A DNA stretch of 20,644 nt. Origin: Euryarchaeota archaeon UBA124 (GTDB lineage: Archaea > Thermoplasmatota > Poseidoniia > Poseidoniales > Poseidoniaceae). The notes beneath the pieces were generated by a model. It saw only the letters and a list, made by a program, of their open reading frames with translations, had not been told where the DNA came from and ran no database searches. The DNA lies in the NCBI GenBank assembly GCA_002502215.1, contig DAPT01000117.1, positions 1 to 20,644 on the forward strand, written 5' to 3'. A program made the translations under genes and the position numbers. Of this stretch, positions 6,892-14,656 are shown piece by piece. Each line of letters starts with the position of its first letter. The stretch's first letter is position 1.

Positions 6892-6915
6892 GACGACCAA
6901 ACCTTCCTTGCGCAT

Positions 6916-9900
6916 TCAGAATAATATCTCATCGGTGTTGATTTCTGCAGATTCAAGACGTGCGGCATGTTCCTCGCGTATTGAGTCCCATTGCTCTGTC
7001 GTCCAGTCTTCTGGTTTATCCCCTTGCAGCCAAGCTACGAAAGCTTCCTCTGTCCAACCGTCGGGGAGTGGAGGTGTTTCAGAAGCCATGCTCAACAACG
7101 ATGCTTCGGCTTGCGCAATTGAGTCCGATGTGAGCTGGTTCAAATCATCAAGCGATTCATCTGTCGCCCATTTCTCTTCAATGCCTCGTCGACGGACAAG
7201 CAACATCGTGGTCAAAAGAATCGCTATGAGGCCGAGTCCGAGCAGTAACCATGGTAGCGGAGAAGCAGGTGCTGCGGACGTGACCAACCCCTCATTCGTC
7301 GCATTACAGTTTACTTGACAGACGTAGGGTTCGACACTTACGTTCGTCGACGCCCATGCACCCGTCTCTCCGTCTGAATCCTCGCAATCAACGTAAACGC
7401 GTAGGAATTCGGTTGTCTCGTTGAGGTTTCGAGGAAGTGGCCACTGCAACTGAATCAATCCAAAAGCATCTTGCGATTCGATGGGGAGTAACGCTTTCTC
7501 CCAGACAGCACTGTTGTTGTCAATGACAACTTCAACAGCGCACAGCACATCCTCCAATCCATCCAGATCAGTGATGGTGAGTTGAAACAACAGGTCGCTG
7601 CCTGCTTCAACCAAAGTTGGTACCGTACCATTGACGATTGGGGGTGCATGCCGAAACACCATTGGTATTTGCATTGAAGCTGGATATCCGTCAATTGTTG
7701 ATGCAACAAGTTGTATTGAGCCTCCATCAGAAGCAAAAGACCCGTCCAATTGAAGCCTAAACCAATAAACGTCTTCTCCAGTAGCTTGGAGGCAACCATC
7801 GTTTGAAACAGCCCAATCGGGTTGCTGGATTTGAGGCGCAGAAACCGACCAACCAAGTTGACGCAGTGAGAGCTGGATATTTTCCAATGGGCGGTCGCTT
7901 TCAATAACAGCACCGAGTACAGCAGGGTGGCCAAACATCAATTCCTCAATTGTCCCTTGTTCATTGCAAGGAATCATCGAAACGATTTGAGGCACATTGA
8001 GAATCAACGGGATGGAGGCAGTTGCAGATGATTCAACACCTCGTGAATCCTGCAGAACGGCCAAGACGTTGATTTCTCCCGCTTCAAGAAGTCCAAGCGG
8101 CGGTTGGAGTCTCATCCGAATCTCACCTTCATTGACGAAACCTTCCACTGAAAGGACTTGCAAACCATAACCAGGCCAATCGATTTCGACTTCCCCAAGA
8201 TACCCATTTACGAGATCATCTTCATCTTGGACAACAATCCGAATGAATTCGTCGTCGTTATCGACAATCCGGTCGATGGTCGAATTGGATTCATTCTCAA
8301 AAAACAACTGGATTTGAGGCGCTCGATCCCTAACCACGATGGTCCTTTGAGCGACAAGGCTTCCGTCATCTTTCCTCATTTCAACATCGATTGAATCCGT
8401 GGAAGAACCGTTCTCTACAACAAAGGATGATTCATAACAATGATGATTTGCATCCCCCATCGCAACGTAAACAACTTCGCCAATCAGTCCTCGGGATACG
8501 AGGAATTGTGGGTGCTCAGTCGCAGAATCGTGGTCAACATCGAGGACACATCCCGTGATTGTTTGTTGAACCCCACGAAGAATTCCCATTGAAGATGTTG
8601 GGGGGAGTTGAGTCACACCCAACCATGGAGGGTCCGCATTCGACATGTGTGGCCCAAACCATGATGATGGTGCATCAAGGACTTTTGCGACATCCTCTGC
8701 AAGAAGTTCGGTTTCCATAGCAAGCCCATCCCGAGCCGTTATGTGAAGAGCGAGTTGTCCAGTCACGACGTTGATTGGTAGCGTAATCATCGCTTCCCAA
8801 GTCGTACCGTTGTCATTGGACCCCATCGGACCAACATTCCATGTTGTGTTTGAAATCGAACAGTTTGAGCAAAGAACACTCCAACCCATTTCTACCGATT
8901 CCACACCCTCATCATCGGATGCAGTAACAGTGCACAGAAATGAATCACCACGGGCATATTCATTTTCATCACAGGCAACGTACTCGATGGTTGGAACATC
9001 GTTCACCCATATCCGCATCAGAATGAAATTGTTCAGCGTATCGCGTTCAAACGATGTCGAATTATCGTGCGCATACCGTACACGAACGTCCAACCACCCA
9101 GGTTGGGTTGGAGTTAGGGGTATCATAACCGACATTCTCGAGCCTGCTTGATTCCCCTCGACGATGCTCACATTTGCCGTGGACATCAAGACGGAACCCT
9201 GGAGATTAATCACATCGATTTGTCCGTTTCCTGCGGACATTCCATTGTTTTGCATTGCAACCTCAATATATCCGGTTTGACCCACAGAAAAATTGTCGAG
9301 AATGCGTGTATCGAGGAGTTCGACGTCGTGTAATGTGCTCATGTATGGGGCCATCTTTGGATCGCCAACAACGACACCCATCCAAGAAAGATAGGTGTTT
9401 GCTGCAGCATTTGCTTCGGCAAAATTGTACCCTTGGGCATACATTGAGAACAAGACACTTGGTTGGCCCACGGCTGTCAAGTACGGCTCGTACACGTAAC
9501 CCTTGACGCCACTCACGCCGTCTTCAAGAAGATCCGCAACAAGGGACTGCCCGTACGTTGTTCCAAGCGTGAATGAACGCCCCCCTGTGGAAACCGCTGT
9601 TTCTGCGATGGAACCGTTGTTCCACGACATATGTGGCCGAATGGCACGAAGAGTGAAACTATCGATGTACACTGAACCACTGGTTGAAGTTGCGACGACA
9701 TTCAGGGGCACTTGAATTCGAAGGAAGGTTGCATTATCATGCGGGCGGAACCGCATTTCGGCGCTCCCCCAATCGTTTTCGAATGTCTTTGAATTCGATG
9801 TGTTTGATGAGAGGATGTTGCCCTGATCGTCAACACCCTCGACGGTCATCGCAAAACTGCCATAGACATCTCCGTCCCGCTTACCGGCAAGGGAGATGAT

Positions 9901-12192
9901 CCATGCATGACCTTCCAATTCAGAATCAATTGGGACAAATTGCTCAAGTGAAGCCCCTGATGCACCCGACCCTGAGTACGCTTGACAGTCCTGATAGATG
10001 TCACGACTTAGTACGGTAATTTCATCATCGGAGAGAGCACTCTCCCAGACCATCACTTTGTCGATCATACCTTCAAAATACGTCGATCCTGCTCGGTTAA
10101 CGCCGAGCTTGTACAGATCAATGTTGTTAACAGACCCTGTTGGGAAGGTTGTCGTGCGAACATGAACACCATCGAGGTATTGCCTTGCTGAGCCGCTATC
10201 AAACACTGTTGCAAGATGCATCCATTGCTGGGCTTCAATATCACCAAACGTGTGCGTCTGGTTGTTGTGCAACCGCCACTCTCCGCTGAAAACAGCGTGC
10301 TGGAAAGACGTGTTTGAACCAGCGTTGTCTGAAACAGCCAGTACCGAAGCATAATTTGGAAGGGTTGTTGAATTTGCCCATACCCATTGGCTCACCGTAA
10401 AATTACCGACCCAATCGTCAACATCGACCTCGACATAATCGTCAACACCATCGTACCAAAGGCAACCTCCATCAGCACATGCTCTCCAATTGGTTGCATC
10501 CATGTTGTAGAGTGTCATGTTCGAGCCGTTTGCGACCGAATCGTTGGACACGGTACCGATACCTTCGTCAAAATTCCATGCGTGAATCAATGCAGAGGCT
10601 GATGGTGGCGTACCGTCTGATACGAGGAATGCAGATGCAGGTACCAACGCTTTCGATTGATTCGGGCCTTCCCATTTCAGATTCAAGCCGTGTGGACCTG
10701 TGCCCTGGAAGAATTCTATTTTGAAATCGTGGAGACCAGCTGTAATGTTTCGGGTACCTGATATCTCCCGCATACCATGTGAACCATAGTTGGTCACCAA
10801 GCTCAGCCCGTCAAGCCACAACTCACTTCCATCATCGCTCGTGAGGTAAAACGTCCAATTACCAGAATCTGGAACGTTGATGAGTCCACTGAATCGGGCT
10901 CCCCAATTGTTTTTGAAACGATTATCAAGACCCGGGTAAGCGGAATTCATCGAATTGTACTGCAGGGATGATTCAATTCGGGTATGTTCCGGAGTTCGAT
11001 CAATGAGCGATGGCATTGAACCGGTATTGAAACTCACACCTTCGTTGTCAAAGAACTCTGCAAAGATTCCTTGCGTCCCGTTGCTTGATTCATCTGAACA
11101 TGAAGCAGAGATTGTAGCCTCAAGTGATGCGCTACCGGCGTCTTTCACACTGGTTTGATAGTTCCAGGCAAAGGAGTCGCCTGAGGACAGTGTGGGGACC
11201 GTGGCATTCCAATGACGAACACCGCTTGTCCATGTTGCATCTTCTGTTTCAAAGCCGGTGTTCTTTCCCCAATTCGCACCCCAATTATCATCGTTCGAAC
11301 CCCATGAGGCATATCCCATAACGTTGCTAACATTGGTTACAAATCCCGTTTCCTCATCGAAAAAGACACTTTGATTGTACAATTCTGTAAGTGTCGAATT
11401 TGCGGTGTACAAATCATCGTTCCAGAACTTGTAGCCCGAGCCGTTGCGGTTTGTGGCCAAATCCAGTACATAAGTACCGCTTTCTCCAAGGCTGTTGTTC
11501 GCTTTTTCAATCAGATTGAGTGCAGTCTCAACGGTATACCCTGTGAGTCTCGTAACGAGGTAAAAACCATGCTTTTGCCTGGAAAAGGACTCAAAATCTC
11601 CGCCTGTGAGAGGTCCATAGGTATGCGTTGACCAATAATCCCCTCCAATGCTGCTGTTGTAAGACCCTCCGAGTAAAGCGAATTCCTGATCGAAGGATGC
11701 TTTGTCGAGACCTCCGTTTACCCGCAATGGCATGCCTTTGCTGGTCACGAGATAATTCATGTCCGATACATTGCTTCGATTGTTCAACATCTCAAGGAAT
11801 GGTAACGCAAAGAAATTCATAAATTGCTCCCTGTTGATGGTCTCGCCTGTTGGCGTTCCTTCAAGATTGAAAACAAAAACACGTTCGTGGCTTATGTTTC
11901 TGGCTTCGACAAAAGCCCAACCAATGGTTTTGCTGGACTCTGATTTGTTGTTGATCAACACCCCCACATCGCTGTAATCGTAGACATCCATAGCGTTGAA
12001 ACCATTTGGTACGGCAATGGTTTGATTGTCAAGGTTGAGCCAATTATCACCTGTCGTAAACCCTTGGAAGAGGCTTGCAGCCGGTTCTACATGAGGTGAT
12101 TGATGAGGAATTGAGGGCGAGGTTGGCAGAGCACTGAACAGTGAACCAAGCATAAGGGCAACAAGAAACAAACTCGTCCCCCTACCTGCCAT
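6916..12192 (-). CDS. Giant secreted/surface protein: TIGR03790-like domain carrying nested carbohydrate-binding-like, PA14 and LamG domains; C-terminal membrane anchor
   Basis: 1758 residues. A signal peptide (1-22, LFLVALMLGSLFSALP) is followed by a TIGR03790-like segment (about 60-310: VGVLINNKSESSKTIGWAFVEAR, YLVTSKGMPLRV). A jelly-roll-like start (about 313-370, NTGFETEDATW) is then interrupted by PA14 (about 373-525, GNWTFYLTSDDGSELWLDG) and LamG (about 535-735, LWYDGVDDYVEV). The jelly-roll resumes at 738-850, and the TIGR03790-like end (GYVYEPYL, SWMGVVVGDPKMAPY) comes at 855-955. Next are a CARDB-like domain and several Ig/cadherin-like beta domains (956-1625), a transmembrane helix (about 1645-1666), Arg-rich stop-transfer residues and a 90-residue acidic cytosolic tail with two Trp motifs. 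Many N-x-S/T sites suggest glycosylation. No SD precedes the ATG; a TATA-like element at -28 suggests a leaderless mRNA. It likely binds or processes polysaccharide or other surface ligands; substrate unknown. Confidence 0.85.
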   Translation of the reverse strand: MAGRGTSLFLVALMLGSLFSALPTSPSIPHQSPHVEPAASLFQGFTTGDNWLNLDNQTIAVPNGFNAMDVYDYSDVGVLINNKSESSKTIGWAFVEARNISHERVFVFNLEGTPTGETINREQFMNFFALPFLEMLNNRSNVSDMNYLVTSKGMPLRVNGGLDKASFDQEFALLGGSYNSSIGGDYWSTHTYGPLTGGDFESFSRQKHGFYLVTRLTGYTVETALNLIEKANNSLGESGTYVLDLATNRNGSGYKFWNDDLYTANSTLTELYNQSVFFDEETGFVTNVSNVMGYASWGSNDDNWGANWGKNTGFETEDATWTSGVRHWNATVPTLSSGDSFAWNYQTSVKDAGSASLEATISASCSDESSNGTQGIFAEFFDNEGVSFNTGSMPSLIDRTPEHTRIESSLQYNSMNSAYPGLDNRFKNNWGARFSGLINVPDSGNWTFYLTSDDGSELWLDGLSLVTNYGSHGMREISGTRNITAGLHDFKIEFFQGTGPHGLNLKWEGPNQSKALVPASAFLVSDGTPPSASALIHAWNFDEGIGTVSNDSVANGSNMTLYNMDATNWRACADGGCLWYDGVDDYVEVDVDDWVGNFTVSQWVWANSTTLPNYASVLAVSDNAGSNTSFQHAVFSGEWRLHNNQTHTFGDIEAQQWMHLATVFDSGSARQYLDGVHVRTTTFPTGSVNNIDLYKLGVNRAGSTYFEGMIDKVMVWESALSDDEITVLSRDIYQDCQAYSGSGASGASLEQFVPIDSELEGHAWIISLAGKRDGDVYGSFAMTVEGVDDQGNILSSNTSNSKTFENDWGSAEMRFRPHDNATFLRIQVPLNVVATSTSGSVYIDSFTLRAIRPHMSWNNGSIAETAVSTGGRSFTLGTTYGQSLVADLLEDGVSGVKGYVYEPYLTAVGQPSVLFSMYAQGYNFAEANAAANTYLSWMGVVVGDPKMAPYMSTLHDVELLDTRILDNFSVGQTGYIEVAMQNNGMSAGNGQIDVINLQGSVLMSTANVSIVEGNQAGSRMSVMIPLTPTQPGWLDVRVRYAHDNSTSFERDTLNNFILMRIWVNDVPTIEYVACDENEYARGDSFLCTVTASDDEGVESVEMGWSVLCSNCSISNTTWNVGPMGSNDNGTTWEAMITLPINVVTGQLALHITARDGLAMETELLAEDVAKVLDAPSSWFGPHMSNADPPWLGVTQLPPTSSMGILRGVQQTITGCVLDVDHDSATEHPQFLVSRGLIGEVVYVAMGDANHHCYESSFVVENGSSTDSIDVEMRKDDGSLVAQRTIVVRDRAPQIQLFFENESNSTIDRIVDNDDEFIRIVVQDEDDLVNGYLGEVEIDWPGYGLQVLSVEGFVNEGEIRMRLQPPLGLLEAGEINVLAVLQDSRGVESSATASIPLILNVPQIVSMIPCNEQGTIEELMFGHPAVLGAVIESDRPLENIQLSLRQLGWSVSAPQIQQPDWAVSNDGCLQATGEDVYWFRLQLDGSFASDGGSIQLVASTIDGYPASMQIPMVFRHAPPIVNGTVPTLVEAGSDLLFQLTITDLDGLEDVLCAVEVVIDNNSAVWEKALLPIESQDAFGLIQLQWPLPRNLNETTEFLRVYVDCEDSDGETGAWASTNVSVEPYVCQVNCNATNEGLVTSAAPASPLPWLLLGLGLIAILLTTMLLVRRRGIEEKWATDESLDDLNQLTSDSIAQAEASLLSMASETPPLPDGWTEEAFVAWLQGDKPEDWTTEQWDSIREEHAARLESAEINTDEILF

Positions 12193-12212
12193 GGTTCGTC
12201 GATATCAAAATG

Positions 12213-12220
12213 TAGTTAAA
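12213..12220 (-). promoter_or_regulatory. TATA-like element for the giant surface-protein gene
   Basis: On the minus strand TTTAACTA starts 28 nt before the A of the ATG (12192), the distance expected for a leaderless archaeal transcript. No Shine-Dalgarno sequence is visible before the ATG, which agrees with a leaderless start. The assignment is by position and composition only. Confidence 0.4.
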
Positions 12221-12247
12221 CAGTATTGATGGATTGCGCATGAACCA

Positions 12248-12319
12248 ATGAAAGAAAACATTGTTTCCATGGAAAAAACACTGAAAGAATATGAAGGGTG
12301 GCCCCGTCTGGGCAATTAA
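12248..12319 (+). CDS. Possible 23-residue leader ORF overlapping the macro-domain gene
   Basis: ATG at 12248 opens a 23-codon frame, with a second in-frame Met at codon 8, encoding MKENIVSMEKTLKEYEGWPR and LGN. Its TAA shares the A with the ATG at 12319 of the macro-domain gene (TAATG), the classic geometry of translational coupling. No SD is seen for this ORF, and it is too short for coding statistics. It may be a real small protein or leader, or a chance frame in the intergenic region. Confidence 0.3.
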   Translation: MKENIVSMEKTLKEYEGWPRLGN

Positions 12320-12945
12320 TGGCAGAGTTATACATGGCTCGGACCTGTCGATGGGGATCCCTTCGCGTTGTAGGTGGAGATGTGTGGAATCATGAAGGAG
12401 ATGTCCTCATCACACCTGCGAACAACCGACTTTCCGGAAGGGAAGGTCTGGACAATATGATTCACCAGAAAGCGGGCGAAGAACTTACACAGGCGACTCG
12501 AAACATCTGCCTAGAAATGCGCAAAATCAATGCCCCACCTTGTGCAGTGACCCATAATGTTGTGACCGAACCCTTTGCCCTCGCAGATCGATTCAAACAC
12601 ATCATCCATGTCGTCGGTCCTGATTGTCGACGGCCAAATCAGGATGAAAATCGAAGAGACCTTCTACCAAGCACCTACTACAACCTCTTTGCAACGCTCA
12701 AAGAATTGGGTGCGATGGAAAATGTCATTTCCCCACCGCTGAGCATGGGCGTGTTTGCCTATCCGCATCGCGAAGGTGCACGGCTCACGCTCGAAACGCT
12801 GCTTGGACTTCTCGATGGCGAGGAAGACCCAGGGGTGAAAACCTTCACCATCGTCGTGAAGGAGAAGAATTTCATTTCCAACATGCGAACGGTCTATCGT
12901 GAAGTCAACGATCTGTTACCCGGTATAGACACCACAAACGACTGA
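12319..12945 (+). CDS. Macro-domain protein (ADP-ribose or nucleotide-derivative binding)
   Basis: This 208-residue protein is almost entirely one macro domain. Visible motifs are LRVVGGDVWNHEGDVLITPANNRLSGREGLDNMIHQKAGEEL (phosphate and adenine-ribose binding loops: GD, then PANN and the Gly-rich loop), HIIHVVGPD, and SPPLSMGVFAYPHREGARLTLETL (the second Gly-containing loop with F-x-Y-P). Macro domains bind ADP-ribose, O-acetyl-ADP-ribose or related nucleotides, and many hydrolyse ADP-ribosyl links; residue evidence does not separate binding from hydrolysis. The start is uncertain: GTG 12298, ATG 12319 (coupled to an upstream ORF stop) or ATG 12334. The next gene, a diadenylate cyclase, begins 10 nt after the stop, implying one operon. 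Confidence 0.85.
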   Translation: MAELYMARTCRWGSLRVVGGDVWNHEGDVLITPANNRLSGREGLDNMIHQKAGEELTQATRNICLEMRKINAPPCAVTHNVVTEPFALADRFKHIIHVVGPDCRRPNQDENRRDLLPSTYYNLFATLKELGAMENVISPPLSMGVFAYPHREGARLTLETLLGLLDGEEDPGVKTFTIVVKEKNFISNMRTVYREVNDLLPGIDTTND

Positions 12946-12955
12946 GGCCTGTGCC

Positions 12956-13804
12956 ATGAGCGACCTTCCTCACATGGTGAGCGTCGCCCTTCAATCCTCC
13001 TCATCTTCCTTTGATGCCGTTCTCATGGTTTCAAACGACAGCCGTAAAGTACGTTCGATTGTTGAGATTCTTCCTACCAGCTTACCGTTACGTGTCATGA
13101 CAAGCCTGAGTCGTGTTCGCGATGCGTTGATTGAACATGCTATCGATGCTGATGTCCTCGAGGAGGGATTGTCCACGAAGGGTTTGTCCATCCTCAATGA
13201 ATTGTATGACCTGGTACTCCAAGGCATGGGCGAACGATGGATTGCAAAGGGCGGCCGATTGCTGATCGTTCTTGCCGAACCAATCGATGGCGTGATCATG
13301 GTTGACACCAAGATGCTCGGTGCTGAACGTCTGACTGCAATTGCTGAGGAACAGAGCATCGAACTTGAGGTTCTGATTCGAATGATTGAACTCGCACGAG
13401 CCATCGGAACCAGAGGTCGAGAAGGCACCGCTATCGGCGCCTTGTTTGCAATCGGGAACATTCAGAAGATGCGAGGCAATTCAACAGCAATGGTGCTTAA
13501 TCCATTCAAGGGCCATGGTGAAGCAAAACGTGATGTCCGAAACAAGGAAAATCATGAGACGCTTGCGGAATTTGCTTGGTTGGATGGTGCCATTCTTTTC
13601 AATCGAGAAGGAATTGCAAGCGACGCCGGTCGATACATCCAGGTTCCATCTGGGCTCACCCCAAAATCAGGTGAAGGTGGCCGACATCTCGCTGCACGTG
13701 CCATTTCACAATTAACCGAAGGCGTTGCTGTTGCGGTTTCTTCAACCGGAAGCATCGTCCTCTATGCAAACGGTCGTGAGCGATACCGTGTACGAATTAA
13801 ATGA
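12956..13804 (+). CDS. dacZ: Diadenylate cyclase (c-di-AMP synthase), archaeal DacZ-like
   Basis: 282 residues. The C-terminal half (about 145-282) matches a DAC domain: GREGTAIGALFAIGN (154-168), the catalytic LDGAILFNREG with DGA at 210-212, and GEGGRHLAARAI with Arg243-His244. The bacterial signature there is RHR, but here the third position is Leu245. The end VAVAVSSTGSIVLYANGRERYRVRI matches the usual final DAC strands. The N-terminal 140 residues form a separate alpha/beta domain, as in archaeal DacZ. There is no DisA-type HhH domain and no membrane segment, so this is a soluble archaeal-type enzyme making c-di-AMP from two ATP. It lies 10 nt after the macro-domain gene. Its 3' end overlaps the convergent next gene by 8 bp. 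Confidence 0.82.
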   Translation: MSDLPHMVSVALQSSSSSFDAVLMVSNDSRKVRSIVEILPTSLPLRVMTSLSRVRDALIEHAIDADVLEEGLSTKGLSILNELYDLVLQGMGERWIAKGGRLLIVLAEPIDGVIMVDTKMLGAERLTAIAEEQSIELEVLIRMIELARAIGTRGREGTAIGALFAIGNIQKMRGNSTAMVLNPFKGHGEAKRDVRNKENHETLAEFAWLDGAILFNREGIASDAGRYIQVPSGLTPKSGEGGRHLAARAISQLTEGVAVAVSSTGSIVLYANGRERYRVRIK

Positions 13805-14549
13805 GATTGATTGCCTCGAGGAGTGTTAATTCTCCTAAAGCAACTTGTCTCGCTAGTTCGGAAGAGATTGTGATACGACCTTGACTTTTTATTCGACTTC
13901 GACGTTGAATCTCTCGGATTTCGCCTTCCGTTGTTTGCAATTCAAATGGTTCCCAGACCCTTTCTCCAGAAAGTGTTGCAATTCGAATCGCTGAAACACC
14001 GTGTTGGTTCCTTTTCACGCCTCTGGATGTTTTTTGTTCGTTCACCAACTCAACAGCATATCCCCGAGCGAGCATGGCATTAGCAAGACGGTTACGATGC
14101 GATGGAGACCCTTTTCCCATTCGAAGTAGAAGGTGTTCAAATTCGTGATGTTGAATGAGGGACTCGATGGTCTCGATGCACTCTTCAACGGATTCCGTTT
14201 GTTTTGTATCGATCAAAACACCGTCTGTAAACCATGCAAGTCCTGGGCGAGGTCCAGTATCTACACCCAAGATGAACCGATGAGTTTGCGATGTGCCTTT
14301 CAATGCGAGGATCGCTGCTTCGACTGCGATATCAAGCGATTCTAAATCAGCAGCAATCGGGCGCCCATCGGATGAATTATTTGCTACTTCATCGATTGAA
14401 CCAACCCAAATGGAGTCCTTTTCTGGCAACGGTTGATCGATCGAATATTGCTCGACGTTGATTTTCCTCGTCCGGAGAAGATGCATAATGCGGTAAGCAA
14501 GTTGGAAATCATCGGTCCGAACGAGAATCCTTTGCACAAAAAGTTCCAC
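13797..14549 (-). CDS. Uncharacterised protein with RuvC/RNase H-fold-like core
   Basis: 250 residues, not assigned to a named family. The central part resembles an RNase H-like fold. FILGVDTGPRPGLAWF (92-107) has the usual first-strand Asp (Asp97) followed by a Gly-Pro turn. HLLLRMGKGSPSHRNRL (139-155) and YAVELVNEQKTSRG (164-177, Glu171) correspond to later strands. NQHGVSAIRIATL (181-193) sits where RuvC-like proteins have D-x-x-D-A, but lacks the Asp. The N-terminal 90 residues are a separate alpha/beta region, and the C-terminus is basic then helical (QRRSRIKSQGR). The start is GTG with GAGG upstream. It is divergent from an Hjc-like nuclease and tail-overlaps the DacZ gene. It may bind or cut DNA/RNA, or be an inactive relative. 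Confidence 0.6.
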   Translation of the reverse strand: MELFVQRILVRTDDFQLAYRIMHLLRTRKINVEQYSIDQPLPEKDSIWVGSIDEVANNSSDGRPIAADLESLDIAVEAAILALKGTSQTHRFILGVDTGPRPGLAWFTDGVLIDTKQTESVEECIETIESLIQHHEFEHLLLRMGKGSPSHRNRLANAMLARGYAVELVNEQKTSRGVKRNQHGVSAIRIATLSGERVWEPFELQTTEGEIREIQRRSRIKSQGRITISSELARQVALGELTLLEAINLI

Positions 14550-14625
14550 GCTCTCGTCCTCTATAATCCTCCGTCTTGTTTCAAATTGAACGAACGCACC
14601 TTGTTTGTCGTAAAATCACCGAAGT

Positions 14626-14633
14626 CAATAAAG
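14626..14633 (+). promoter_or_regulatory. TATA-like element for the Hjc-like gene
   Basis: CAATAAAG lies 24-31 nt before the ATG at 14657, and no Shine-Dalgarno sequence precedes that ATG. Both fit a leaderless archaeal transcript. It sits in the 107-bp region between divergent genes. Assigned by position only. Confidence 0.35.
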
Positions 14634-14656
14634 GCGGTTGACAACATTAAGACATC

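Noticed and set aside
7455..7934. 159-codon minus-strand frame within the giant surface-protein gene
   Set aside because: Same strand but a different frame inside a continuous well-supported gene; no domain and no start signal.
12956..13804. DisA identity for the diadenylate cyclase
   Set aside because: No helix-hairpin-helix or DisA linker domain follows the DAC domain; the domain order (unknown N-terminal domain then DAC) fits archaeal DacZ.
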